From positions 2,480,001 to 2,544,000 of the forward strand of contig NC_015564.1 in the NCBI RefSeq assembly GCF_000214175.1: DNA of 64,000 nt. Direction: 5' to 3'. A model generated the notes under the pieces. That model had not been told where the DNA came from, made no database searches, and saw nothing but the letters and a program-made list of their open reading frames with translations. The translations under genes and the position numbers were made by a program. The stretch comes from Hoyosella subflava DQS3-9A1. GTDB lineage: Bacteria > Actinomycetota > Actinomycetes > Mycobacteriales > Mycobacteriaceae. This document shows positions 24,520 to 33,344 of this stretch, piece after piece. The number at the start of each line of letters is the position of its first letter. The stretch's first letter is position 1.

Positions 24520-26679
24520 ATGACTGAACCGGTTGATGACCACTTCATCCAAGCGGTAGCAGCCATGGCAGTGCCGCCGCACCTCCAGGAAAGCACGTCA
24601 CTTTCTGCCCGCGACATTCTGGAACTCTTCAACTCGCAGATCGGAAGCCGTCACCTCGATCTAGCGGCGCGGTGGCTTCGCGCGCAAGGGAGAGGCTTTT
24701 ACACCATCGGGTCGTCCGGGCATGAGGCAAACGCCGCGGTCGCCCGGGCGACACGTGTCACAGATCCCGCATTTCTGCACTACCGGTCCGGTGCGTTCTT
24801 CCTCGAGCGTGCCAGGCACGTGAGCGGCAGCGAGCCGCTGCGGGACGTACTGCTGGGAATCGTTGCGGCTGCGGAGGAGCCAATCGCCGGCGGGCGCCAC
24901 AAGGTCTTCGGACGCCGCGATCTCAACGTCATTCCGCAAACGTCAACTATCGCCTCTCATCTCCCGCGCGCTGTCGGCGCAGCGTTCGCGATCGGCCGCG
25001 CAGCCAAACTCGGAACTCCGATTTTGTGGCCAACCGATGCGGTGGTCATCTGCAGTTTCGGTGACGCGTCTGCCAGCCACTCAACAGCGCTCGGTGCGAT
25101 CAACGCCGCATTGCACGCGTCCTATCAACGTCTCCCCATACCGCTGCTGTTGGTGTGCGAGGACAATGGAATCGGCATCAGTACTCGCACACCGCCCGGC
25201 TGGATCGAATCGAGCTTCAGAGCCCGGCACGGGCTGCAGTACTTCAGGTCAGACGGCACTGACGTCACCGAGACGTACCGCGCAGCAGTCGCCGCCGTGG
25301 AATGGGTGCGTGCGCGACAGCGGCCCGCCTTCCTGCACTTGCGCACGGTTCGGCTTATGGGGCACGCCGGGTCGGATTATGAACCGGCATATCGCACTTC
25401 GCGTGAGATTGCGGCGGACCTGGCCGAGGATCCGCTGATCAAGACGGCACGATATCTCGTGGGGTGCGCGGGTGTCTCCCCCGATGCAATCCTCGAGCTG
25501 TACGAGGACAAAAGAACGCAGGTCCTCGATATCGCGCGAGAAGTCAGTACCGCACCGCAGCTAGCGACCGCGGAAGAGGTGATGCGGCCACTGTTCGCTG
25601 TCGCGGAAGAGAGCATCGCCGCTGAATCGTGCCTGGCGGAGCCGATCGGCACGCGCGACGAATTGCGGACGGTCGCGCAAGCCATCAACCAGGCCCTTGC
25701 CGACATACTCAGCCAGAACCCGGAAGCTATCGTCTTCGGTGAGGATGTCGCGCTGAAAGGCGGAGTCTATGGGGTAACGCGCGGACTGCTGAAGCGTTTC
25801 GGTTCTCCCCGGGTTTTCGACACCGTACTCGATGAGCAGACGATTCTCGGTCTCGCACTGGGAACGGGACTTGCTGGCCTCTTACCGATCCCGGAAATCC
25901 AGTATCTCGCGTACCTCCACAATGCGGCCGATCAGATCCGCGGTGAGGGTGCCAGCCTGCAGTTCTTCTCGAACCGCCAGTACCGCAACCCAATGGTGGT
26001 TCGCGTCGCGAGCTACGGGTACCAAAAGGGATTCGGCGGGCATTTCCACAACGACAATGCGATCGGCGCGCTGCGCGACATTCCTGGGCTGATCATCGCG
26101 TCACCATCCCGTCCTGATGACGCTGCGGGCATGCTGCGGTCGTGCGTAGCAGCGGCCAAGACCGCGGGTGCAGTTTGTGTTTTTCTGGAACCCATAGCGC
26201 TGTATCACACCAGAGATCTGCACCAGGACGGTGACGAAGGATGGCTTGCGCGGAGTTCGCCAGAAAATCAGGTGCCGCTCGGACGGGCCCGCACATACGG
26301 TGGCGGGACCGACCTCACAATAATGACCTTCGGCAATGGACTCAGAATGAGCCTGCGTGTCGCGCAGCAACTCGATGGTCTCGGAATCCAATCCCGCACA
26401 ATCGATTTGCGATGGCTGTTGCCGCTTCCCGCAGATGACATTCGTCGCGAGGCGCGCGCGACCGGCCGGGTCCTCGTGGTCGACGAGACCCGGCGCTCTG
26501 GCGGACTGAGTGAAGCCATCTTCGCGCTGCTTGTCGACGACGGATTCACCGGGCCGCTGCGCCGCGTGACGAGCAAAGATAGCTTCATCCCGCTCGGCGA
26601 CGCGGCAGCTCACGTCTTGTTGTCCGAAGCCGAGATCAAAAACGCGGCCATCGGTTTGGCGCGGTCTACTCGTTCTTAG
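24520..26679 (+). CDS. Fused alpha-beta E1 component, 2-oxoacid dehydrogenase
   Basis: A 719-residue thiamine-diphosphate enzyme joining both E1 subunits. The alpha half (1-370) has GSSGHEANAA, HYRSGAFF and the TPP motif GDASASHS...EDNGIGIS. The beta half (400-719) has VFGEDVALKGGVYG, FDTVLDEQTILGLALG and RVASYGYQKGFGGHFHNDN. Separate alpha and beta genes are the rule in branched-chain and acetoin dehydrogenases. GAGGAGG precedes ATG 24520. No E2 or E3 gene is near, so partners must be encoded elsewhere. The end overlaps the convergent VOC gene by 14 bases. Confidence 0.88.
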   Translation: MTEPVDDHFIQAVAAMAVPPHLQESTSLSARDILELFNSQIGSRHLDLAARWLRAQGRGFYTIGSSGHEANAAVARATRVTDPAFLHYRSGAFFLERARHVSGSEPLRDVLLGIVAAAEEPIAGGRHKVFGRRDLNVIPQTSTIASHLPRAVGAAFAIGRAAKLGTPILWPTDAVVICSFGDASASHSTALGAINAALHASYQRLPIPLLLVCEDNGIGISTRTPPGWIESSFRARHGLQYFRSDGTDVTETYRAAVAAVEWVRARQRPAFLHLRTVRLMGHAGSDYEPAYRTSREIAADLAEDPLIKTARYLVGCAGVSPDAILELYEDKRTQVLDIAREVSTAPQLATAEEVMRPLFAVAEESIAAESCLAEPIGTRDELRTVAQAINQALADILSQNPEAIVFGEDVALKGGVYGVTRGLLKRFGSPRVFDTVLDEQTILGLALGTGLAGLLPIPEIQYLAYLHNAADQIRGEGASLQFFSNRQYRNPMVVRVASYGYQKGFGGHFHNDNAIGALRDIPGLIIASPSRPDDAAGMLRSCVAAAKTAGAVCVFLEPIALYHTRDLHQDGDEGWLARSSPENQVPLGRARTYGGGTDLTIMTFGNGLRMSLRVAQQLDGLGIQSRTIDLRWLLPLPADDIRREARATGRVLVVDETRRSGGLSEAIFALLVDDGFTGPLRRVTSKDSFIPLGDAAAHVLLSEAEIKNAAIGLARSTRS

Positions 26680-27085
26680 GCGATGCCAGTGACCATGTAT
26701 GCCCGAAGGGGTCCTTCACCTGTCCGTAGCGGTCACCCCAGAACTGATCGGCCAGTTCCATGAGGACGGTCGCACCCGCGTCGAGGGCACGCTTCCATGC
26801 TGTGTCGACGTCCGGTACTTCGAGATGGATGACGACTGGAGAGCCACCCAGAGCCTGCGGCGTGCTGCCCTGGCCGTTTCCGTACTCTGGGAAGTCGTCC
26901 ATCAACATCACGAGCCCGCCGTTTATTGTCACTGCCGCATGCATGAGACGTTCGCCGTCTTCAGCGGCCACTCTCTGCACTTCTTCGGCTCCAAACGCGG
27001 CCTTGTAGAACTCAATCGCCTTCGCTGCGCCGTCCACGACCAGGTGGGGCGTAACAGGTGGCATCGCATACTCATTTTCAGCCAT
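26666..27085 (-). CDS. VOC-family (PhnB/glyoxalase-like) protein
   Basis: A protein of about 139 residues with a vicinal-oxygen-chelate fold: PPVTPHLVVDGAAKAIEFYKAAFGAEEV, GGLVMLMDDFPE and DQFWGDRYGQVKDPFGHTWSLA. The pattern is that of PhnB-like proteins annotated as glyoxalase/bleomycin-resistance homologues; the substrate is unknown. ATG 27085 has an AGAGGAG ribosome site. A 15-bp perfect hairpin lies just upstream. Confidence 0.85.
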   Translation of the reverse strand: MAENEYAMPPVTPHLVVDGAAKAIEFYKAAFGAEEVQRVAAEDGERLMHAAVTINGGLVMLMDDFPEYGNGQGSTPQALGGSPVVIHLEVPDVDTAWKRALDAGATVLMELADQFWGDRYGQVKDPFGHTWSLASPKNE

Positions 27086-27103
27086 CACAGACTCCTCTCG
27101 TAG

Positions 27104-27118
27104 CAACCGTATCGGTTG
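27104..27118. promoter_or_regulatory. Perfect inverted repeat upstream of the VOC gene
   Basis: CAACCG (27104-27109), TAT, CGGTTG (27113-27118) form a perfect 6-bp stem with a 3-base loop. It lies 19 bases before the VOC start codon and 28 bases after the DJ-1-like stop, so it could be an operator or a small intrinsic hairpin. No U-tract follows on the minus strand, which argues against a canonical terminator. Confidence 0.4.
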
Positions 27119-27146
27119 AGCTACTGACCTGTGCTGCCGTCGAAAT

Positions 27147-27857
27147 TCATCGGCCTTTCTCGTTGTTCAGCGACGCAAGTATGACTTCAGCGAGCGGCGC
27201 GGAGGAGGCTGGGTTCTGACCAGTGAAGAGGTTGCGGTCGACGATAACGTTCGGGGACCACGGTTCACCTTCCTGGAAATCGGCTCCGATCCGCTCAAGC
27301 CGGTCTTGCAGAAGCCACTTTGCTTTGTCGGCGAGGCCAGCCTGCTGTTCTTCAGCGTTAGTGAACCCCGTCATTCGATAACCCGCAAATGGTGATTTCC
27401 CATCGGAGCCTGTCGTTGCGAGAAGTGCAGCCGGTGCGTGGCAGACCACCCCCAGTGGCTTGCCGGATCGGAGCGCCTCAGTGAGGATCTTCGCAGAGTC
27501 CGCGTTCACCGCGAGGTCTTCCATAGGCCCATGCCCACCAGGATAGAAAACGGCTGCATAGTCGTTTAGGTCGATGTGTTCGAGTTCAATAGGCTGCTGC
27601 AGTTCCTTGAACGACTCGAGGGCCTGCGAAATCTCGTCAGCCTTCTCCTGGCCGCCGTTTGCGTCGGCCGCGAGGCTCGCCTCGTCGACAGTAGGTACAA
27701 CGCCGCCGGGCGTGGCGACGACGATGTCGTATCCAGCCTCACTGAAAGCCTGATAGGGCGCGACGGCCTCTTCGGCCCAGAAGCCGGTGGGGTGTTGAGT
27801 GCCGTCGTCCAGCGTCCATTTGTCGGCGCCTGTCATTACGAACAGTATCTTTGCCAT
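27147..27857 (-). CDS. DJ-1/PfpI family protein, Hsp31-like
   Basis: A 236-residue class I glutamine-amidotransferase-like protein. The nucleophile elbow VVCHAPAAL carries the Cys, with YPGGHGPMEDL and the N-terminal TGFWAEEAVAPY segment matching Hsp31-like glyoxalase III/chaperones. ATG 27857 (MAKILFVMTGADK) is supported by the family's N-terminal strand. It is divergent from a LysR regulator 82 bases away, its probable controller; a role against reactive aldehydes is likely. Confidence 0.88.
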   Translation of the reverse strand: MAKILFVMTGADKWTLDDGTQHPTGFWAEEAVAPYQAFSEAGYDIVVATPGGVVPTVDEASLAADANGGQEKADEISQALESFKELQQPIELEHIDLNDYAAVFYPGGHGPMEDLAVNADSAKILTEALRSGKPLGVVCHAPAALLATTGSDGKSPFAGYRMTGFTNAEEQQAGLADKAKWLLQDRLERIGADFQEGEPWSPNVIVDRNLFTGQNPASSAPLAEVILASLNNEKGR

Positions 27858-27939
27858 AGAACGACCGTAGGCACGCACCACATGACATTTCCAATAGGAT
27901 TCCTGATGTCTGGTATTCAAATGCTGATAGTCTGCGATT

Positions 27940-28863
27940 ATGGCGGGCGCGGCACGCGATCTGAACCATCTACGCACGTTCCTCGCCGTTCACCGGACGG
28001 GGTCTTTCACTGCTGCTGCTCGCGTTCTTGAGTTGTCGCAACCCACTGTGACCGCGCACATTGCGGCGCTTGAGCGAGAACTCGGACGCGAACTTTTTGC
28101 GCGACGGGGAAGCGGGGTATCCGCGGCGCCATACGCGGACGCGCTCGCCGCTCAAATAGCGGGGCCACTCGACTCGCTCGCCATTGCAGCGCTGCCCTCG
28201 TCAGCCGACCCTCGGGATGAAGCTCAGCCCGTACATCTCGCTGGGCCGGCTGAACTTTTATCGGCGCGGGTCCTGCCCGCACTGAGTCAGCTAGTGGTCC
28301 AGGGAGTACGAGTGCGCATAGCCACAGGCCTGACCGATCCGCTCCTCGATGAATTGCGCGTGGGTCGGCATGACCTCGTTATCGCCACCACCCGGCCGCG
28401 CAGCAGATCAGTCGACTCCGTTCCGCTGATGGACGAAGAGTTCGTTCTCGTCGCTTCACCCGCCTGGGCGGGTCGGCTGAGGGCGTCCGGGGCACCCCAG
28501 CGAATTGCAGAAGAGGTCCCGCGCCAACTGCATAGCGTTCCGCTCATCGCCTACGCGGAGGATCTGCCCATCACCAGGCGTTACTGGCGGCATGTGTTTG
28601 GGCGTAAACTCGCGCAGTCACCGTCGATTACCGTTCCAGATCTTCGTTCGGTCAAGGCAGCGGTGATCGCCGATGCGGGGTTCGCGGTGCTCCCGCGATA
28701 TCTGTGCGTCGAGGCACTAGCGAGCGGCGCGCTAACCGAACTGTATTCACCAGACGATCCACCGATCAACACCGCTTACCTGGCGTGGCGGTCTGGCCCC
28801 TCGACTAACCCCCATGTCGCCCTTGTGCGTGAGGAAATTCGGCGAGCTGCCCGGGCGTGGTGA
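27940..28863 (+). CDS. LysR-family transcriptional regulator
   Basis: A 307-residue regulator. The N-terminal HTH (LRTFLAVHRTGSFTAAARVLELSQPTVTAHIAALERELG, written across residues 10-50) is canonical, followed by a type 2 periplasmic-binding fold. It is divergent from the DJ-1-like gene, the classic LysR-target arrangement. Its stop is 2 bases from the stop of the convergent aminotransferase gene. Confidence 0.9.
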   Translation: MAGAARDLNHLRTFLAVHRTGSFTAAARVLELSQPTVTAHIAALERELGRELFARRGSGVSAAPYADALAAQIAGPLDSLAIAALPSSADPRDEAQPVHLAGPAELLSARVLPALSQLVVQGVRVRIATGLTDPLLDELRVGRHDLVIATTRPRSRSVDSVPLMDEEFVLVASPAWAGRLRASGAPQRIAEEVPRQLHSVPLIAYAEDLPITRRYWRHVFGRKLAQSPSITVPDLRSVKAAVIADAGFAVLPRYLCVEALASGALTELYSPDDPPINTAYLAWRSGPSTNPHVALVREEIRRAARAW

Positions 28864-28865
28864 AT

Positions 28866-30011
28866 TCACAGGCAGCCCGCGAGGACATCCCGAAATCGTG
28901 TGAGGTCCTCTTTAGTGTTGTAGACGCTTGGTGCCACCCGCAGTACCCCGCCACGGAACGACACGTACACCCCGGCCTCGGTGAAACGCCGCGGCATGTC
29001 GCTGGGCGCATCCGCTGGAAGCGTGAGACCCACAAGATGTGCGCTCCGGTGCGCTTCCGGTACCGCGCTGAGGCCCAAATCCTCAGCGTCCGAGACGATC
29101 TGCTTGATGTGCTGCTGGGTTGCGGCTGCGATGCGGTCAATTCCCCAGGCCTCAACCTGCGTGAGCGCGGCAATCGCCATAGGCACATGGATGAAACTCG
29201 ACGCTTCGCCCATGTCGTACCGGCGCGCGCCGGCCTGGAAGTTCTCCGTGTACGCGACAAGCCGGTTGAAGTCGTCACTGCCCGCACGCGAGAGCCAGTT
29301 GCCTTCGAGCGGCACGCCTGTGCGCAGATGCGGCGCAAACCATGCGTACGAGAGATTGAACGGACCGAACAGCCACTTGTATCCCACGGCGCAAACGACA
29401 TCGGGCTGAATCGCCGTTACATCCATCGTTTCGGCCCCGAGCCATTGGCTGGCATCGACTACCAGGACAGCACCGGCTTCGCGCGCTGCGGCGCCGATGG
29501 CTACGAGATCTACTGTGGCTCCGTCGGTCCAGTGGCACGGAGGTATAGCGACCACAGCTGTGCGTTCATCAATGGCTGCGAGGATCTGCCGCGTCCATTC
29601 AGCGGATGATGGGCGCGGAATTGTCAGTACCTCGGCCCCGGAGCGCGCCGCGGCGGCGGAGAACGCATAGAACGGTGATGGGAATTCCTCGGCCAGCATG
29701 AGGACCTGGTCGCCTTCGCGCAGAGTGATGTTGGATGCAGCCGTCGCCATTCCGTATGAAACTGACGGACCCAGCGCCACGCCTTCGCTGTCAAGCCCGG
29801 TGAGCGCGCCGAATTGGTGGCGCAACTTCTCAAGAGATGTGAAGAAATCAGAGGGTGCGAGCCGCCAGGGCTGAGCCTTACGCTTGACCGCTTCGATGCC
29901 AGCCTCCGACACGGTGCGCAGCTGTGGCGACATATAGGCGCAGTTGAGATACGCGACGTCTTCGGGAAGGTCGAAACGGTCGCGCTGAACCGGAAGCGGA
30001 TCAGGAGTCAT
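28866..30011 (-). CDS. Class V aminotransferase (PLP)
   Basis: A 381-residue PLP enzyme of fold type I. The Schiff-base lysine lies in VCAVGYKWLFGPFN, preceded by DASQWLGAETMDV with the cofactor Asp and a CHWTDG substrate-site His. The family includes cysteine desulfurase-like and isopenicillin-epimerase-like enzymes; the lack of the IscS active-site Cys loop argues against a desulfurase. Its start overlaps the end of the TetR gene by 11 bases, so both are on one transcript. Confidence 0.85.
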   Translation of the reverse strand: MTPDPLPVQRDRFDLPEDVAYLNCAYMSPQLRTVSEAGIEAVKRKAQPWRLAPSDFFTSLEKLRHQFGALTGLDSEGVALGPSVSYGMATAASNITLREGDQVLMLAEEFPSPFYAFSAAAARSGAEVLTIPRPSSAEWTRQILAAIDERTAVVAIPPCHWTDGATVDLVAIGAAAREAGAVLVVDASQWLGAETMDVTAIQPDVVCAVGYKWLFGPFNLSYAWFAPHLRTGVPLEGNWLSRAGSDDFNRLVAYTENFQAGARRYDMGEASSFIHVPMAIAALTQVEAWGIDRIAAATQQHIKQIVSDAEDLGLSAVPEAHRSAHLVGLTLPADAPSDMPRRFTEAGVYVSFRGGVLRVAPSVYNTKEDLTRFRDVLAGCL

Positions 30012-30621
30012 GGCCGCGCGTGGGGCGGTTGGTCATGAGGTTGATGATACGGCTGGACCGCCTGATCATTTGTTCTGCCGTTTGGTCGGGGTGGCGCAGC
30101 CACCAGTTGACAATTGCCCCGACGATATTCATCCATACTTCCGTCAGGACGGAGAGATCGTCCGGATCGGTGACGTGTTCCATCGCGCCTACCGCCGCTA
30201 CCCCGCGGGCTGCCTGGTCGGCCAGGCGAGTCCGGATTCGCCGCGCGGTTGTGGCTGCTGGCCCGCCTGCCGGAAGGGTTCGGTCGAAAATGATGTTCCA
30301 GTCGTGCGGCCGTCGCTGAAGCGCGTCGAAGAACGCTCGCAAGGTCGCTTCTGCACGCACAGCGGTCGGGCCCTCAGCCTCGAGTGCGGTTTCGATGCGG
30401 TCGCACAGGTTCGTTCCGGCGCGATCCGCGCACGCCGCATAGAGGCCGTCCTTAGAACCGAAGTAGCTCACGATCAGGGGTTTCGAGATTCCTGCTTTTG
30501 CGGCTACCGCGGCGAGGGACGTGCCCGTGTAGCCGCTGCCGCCGAACTCATCGGTGGCTATGTCGAGGATCTGCTGCTCACGCTGGGCGCGCGGCACGCC
30601 TTTGGTTCCTGCGGTGCTCAT
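30001..30621 (-). CDS. TetR-family transcriptional regulator
   Basis: A 206-residue TetR protein. HTH region GYTGTSLAAVAAKAGISKPLIVSYFGSKDGLY (residues about 31-62) is typical. The C-terminal domain is a TetR_C helical bundle. It is divergent from the epoxide hydrolase-like gene with two overlapping perfect palindromes between them, and overlaps the aminotransferase gene downstream. Likely an autorepressor that also controls the hydrolase operon. Confidence 0.9.
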   Translation of the reverse strand: MSTAGTKGVPRAQREQQILDIATDEFGGSGYTGTSLAAVAAKAGISKPLIVSYFGSKDGLYAACADRAGTNLCDRIETALEAEGPTAVRAEATLRAFFDALQRRPHDWNIIFDRTLPAGGPAATTARRIRTRLADQAARGVAAVGAMEHVTDPDDLSVLTEVWMNIVGAIVNWWLRHPDQTAEQMIRRSSRIINLMTNRPTRGHDS

Positions 30622-30675
30622 TGTCTTCTATCTAAACATCTTTGACTGGACCTGTTGACGCTTCATATGACTACA

Positions 30676-30696
30676 CGGTAATTTACCGATCGGTAA
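30676..30696. promoter_or_regulatory. Overlapping palindromes, TetR operator
   Basis: CGGTAA-T-TTACCG (30676-30688) and TTACCGATCGGTAA (30683-30696) are both perfect and share the TTACCG half-site, so three half-sites alternate in orientation. They lie 55 bases from the TetR start and 48 bases from the hydrolase start. The layout fits two TetR dimers bound side by side or in competition on a divergent promoter. Confidence 0.75.
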
Positions 30697-30743
30697 GTTA
30701 ATTGAGGCGGCACAACGGAGTGCCCGCCGAAGGGGGTTTATTC

Positions 30744-31616
30744 ATGAAGCGTTCACGCGTACACGTCGTGCTCAACGATGACCTCGTCTTCGATGTGGTC
30801 GATTCGGGACCATTAGGGGGTGAACCTGTGGTGCTCCTGCATGGGTTCCCGCAAACGGCGTCATCGTGGGCGCATGTCTCTGCCCACTTGCATCAACGTG
30901 GGTACCGAACGTTCGCGATGAACCAGCGTGGCTACACCCCTTACGCGTCCCCACGCGGTCGATTTGCCTATCGGATGAGTGCGCTGGTTCGCGACACTAT
31001 CGAGCTGCTGAACGAGATCGGTGCGCCCGAAGTACATCTCGTCGGCCACGATTGGGGCGCCGCTGTCGCATGGTCAACTGCCGCCCGCCACCCCGAACGG
31101 GTCCGGACACTGACCGCAGTCTCAGTGCCGCACAGGGCAGCATTCGTACAGTCGATGTTCACGGGCGATCAAGCCTTGCGCTCCTTCTATATGTGTCCTT
31201 TTCAGGTCCCATGGCTTCCCGAGATGCTCATCCGGCGATATACAGGGCTGCTTGTTCGTGCCCTGTCGTCAACAGGGATGCAGAGCGCCCAGATCGAGCG
31301 CGTCCACGATGAGATCGTCCAGACCGGTGCGCTGACAGGCGCTCTCAACTGGTACCGCGCCATGATGCTGGCTAACCCGTTGGAGGTGATGCGCAAGGTA
31401 CCCGTTCCCACGACGCATGTATGGGGCGCCAAAGACACGGCCCTGAGCCACCAGGGCGCAGGCCTCACGGAACGCTACGTGACCGGTGACTACCGATTCG
31501 TCACGCTCCCCGACGCTACACACTGGATTCCCGATCAGAACGCGGACGAGCTCGCCCGCATCATCCACGAACGCGCTAGCACCAATCAGATCGCGCCTGC
31601 CATACCGGGCACCTGA
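30744..31616 (+). CDS. Alpha/beta hydrolase, epoxide hydrolase-like
   Basis: About 290 residues. Oxyanion motif LLHGFPQTASSW, nucleophile Asp in VGHDWGAAVAW, acid in WGAKDTALS and catalytic His in PDATHWIPDQ form the epoxide hydrolase/haloalkane dehalogenase triad. ATG 30744 has an AAGGGGG ribosome site; the longer reading starts too near the operators. It is followed after 19 bases by an uncharacterised gene on the same strand. Confidence 0.88.
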   Translation: MKRSRVHVVLNDDLVFDVVDSGPLGGEPVVLLHGFPQTASSWAHVSAHLHQRGYRTFAMNQRGYTPYASPRGRFAYRMSALVRDTIELLNEIGAPEVHLVGHDWGAAVAWSTAARHPERVRTLTAVSVPHRAAFVQSMFTGDQALRSFYMCPFQVPWLPEMLIRRYTGLLVRALSSTGMQSAQIERVHDEIVQTGALTGALNWYRAMMLANPLEVMRKVPVPTTHVWGAKDTALSHQGAGLTERYVTGDYRFVTLPDATHWIPDQNADELARIIHERASTNQIAPAIPGT

Positions 31617-31635
31617 ATCATCAAAGGAGAAACAC

Positions 31636-32697
31636 GTGGCAACGCTGCCGCAGAAGCTGGCTTCAACGATGCTGCTCAGGGGTCTCGCTCCTCGCCTGGA
31701 TAGCCGCATCAGCGCCTCATCTGAACCCTTCGACTGTCCCGACATAATTGCACCGCACATCAATTCCGCTCGGTGGGCATGCACTCACTACGGGGTGTTC
31801 GTCCCTGAACTGCCCGCGCCGTACCGGTACCTCAATACGATGACCCTCATCGGAGCTTCAGGTGCCCTCTGTTTCGACAACGACTATCTTGTTGCCGAAG
31901 ACGCACGCCGCACCGCGACGGTGCTGTCCTCCACTGCACACGGCCCAAAGCATCACTACCGGGCATACGACACGAGCGCTGATTGCCAACTCGCAGAGGA
32001 CAGTTCCCTGTTGCAATGGGGCGATGACCTCACCATTAGGTGTGAGCATCCGCGTTATGCCCTGTCAGCACGGTATGACCACATGGCCGTCGAACTGCAG
32101 GTGACCGCGACGCAGGCGGTGTCCTGGTTCGTGCGATCGCCAGTGTGTGACCATTTCAGCCTGCTCGCCACGTACACGGGATCGATCGAGGACGCGACCG
32201 GTCACACCGACATTTCGGGGCTCTGCACATTCGAGTACGCGCGCTACATGTCACCGCAATCCCTGACCGCTAAACCCCTGCCCGAGGCTCTGAAGCTTCC
32301 GGTGGACTTCTTCACCTACCAGATCGTCAACATCAACGAACGCACCCAGATGTTGCTCACCGATGTGCGTGCAGCGGGCGTGTCCGCGTGCAGACTCGGC
32401 CATCTTCGCAGCCTCGATGGTGACGCGCGTGTCTTCGAGGACGTCACCATGGAGGTCCTGGGGTACCAGAGCGAACCAGCAATCGACCCGCGCGGCCGAA
32501 AGATGCGCGTCCCCGCGAAACTCCGGTGGACAGTTCGGGAAAACGGTAACGAACTTCTGCGTTTCGATGCGGACGTCGACTCTCCGCTCCGGTACGGCCA
32601 CGGACGAGGTTACGTCGGCGCTTACACCTACAGCGGCGCGTGGCGCGGTGAACCGGTGACCGGCACTGGTTATCTCGAGTGGGTCGACTGCGAATAG
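31636..32697 (+). CDS. Uncharacterised protein, possible lipocalin-like fold
   Basis: A 353-residue protein from GTG 31636, chosen for its AAAGGAG ribosome site. Many alternating hydrophobic strands and Trp/Tyr-rich ends (GYVGAYTYSGAWRGEPVTGTGYLEWVD) recall the AttH/CrtC-type double lipocalin fold, but I cannot assign a family with certainty. No signal peptide. It lies directly after the hydrolase gene, so it is probably co-regulated by the TetR repressor and may handle a hydrophobic substrate. Confidence 0.65.
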   Translation: MATLPQKLASTMLLRGLAPRLDSRISASSEPFDCPDIIAPHINSARWACTHYGVFVPELPAPYRYLNTMTLIGASGALCFDNDYLVAEDARRTATVLSSTAHGPKHHYRAYDTSADCQLAEDSSLLQWGDDLTIRCEHPRYALSARYDHMAVELQVTATQAVSWFVRSPVCDHFSLLATYTGSIEDATGHTDISGLCTFEYARYMSPQSLTAKPLPEALKLPVDFFTYQIVNINERTQMLLTDVRAAGVSACRLGHLRSLDGDARVFEDVTMEVLGYQSEPAIDPRGRKMRVPAKLRWTVRENGNELLRFDADVDSPLRYGHGRGYVGAYTYSGAWRGEPVTGTGYLEWVDCE

Positions 32698-32732
32698 AGC
32701 CCTCTGGGCTGTATCGGTGGCAGGATGACGGG

Positions 32733-33344
32733 ATGACGTTCGAGGCTCAGCGAACCGCGCTTCTTGGCCTGCACTGGCAGGTGAATGTGATCAAGCCGGA
32801 GGGTTTCTTCGGTCCGATGCTGGCCGAACCAGTCGCCAGCAGCGGCGTAGTGGATCGTGCTGTCGCTTTCCATCAGGCGATCAGCGAGATAGGCATCCCC
32901 CTGGTGTTTACTCGATTCACCATTCCTGAGGATGAAGGACTCCTCGTTCGCAACACGGGTTTCATGTCCGCAGTCGGTGCGGCACAATCTGCATTCCGGC
33001 CGGGCAGCGCTGGCTGCCAGGTCATTCCTGAGATGGCGGACCTGGCAGCGCAGCAGCACATCAGTGATAACCAGAAGCTCTCCGGACTCGCTGGCAGTGC
33101 CCTCCCGCAGTGGCTGAAGGAGCAGGGTGTCGACACCTTGCTCATCACGGGGGTGGCAACGAATCTGACTGTCGAGCAGACAGCGCGGCACGGAACTGAT
33201 CTAGGTTTCACTGTTCACGTTGTCGCTGATTGCGTGGCTGCAGCTGACCATTCGGTGCACGAGGGGTCGCTCGCTAACCTCGAGCTCGTCACCGCTGGCT
33301 CTTTGACCTCCGTCAGCCTTCTCGAATCACTCAGGGCCTCATAA
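32733..33344 (+). CDS. Isochorismatase-fold protein lacking catalytic residues
   Basis: A protein of about 203 residues with the isochorismatase/nicotinamidase fold. The strand normally carrying the catalytic Asp (ALLVIDMQ) reads TALLGLHWQ, and the cysteine elbow (TGxxTxxCV) reads TGVATNLTVEQTARHG with Thr in place of Cys. Only the Lys (NQKLSGLAGS) is retained. It should therefore be catalytically inactive or use different chemistry. ATG 32733 has an AGGA ribosome site. The 3' end overlaps the convergent methyltransferase by 6 bases. Confidence 0.75.
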   Translation: MTFEAQRTALLGLHWQVNVIKPEGFFGPMLAEPVASSGVVDRAVAFHQAISEIGIPLVFTRFTIPEDEGLLVRNTGFMSAVGAAQSAFRPGSAGCQVIPEMADLAAQQHISDNQKLSGLAGSALPQWLKEQGVDTLLITGVATNLTVEQTARHGTDLGFTVHVVADCVAAADHSVHEGSLANLELVTAGSLTSVSLLESLRAS

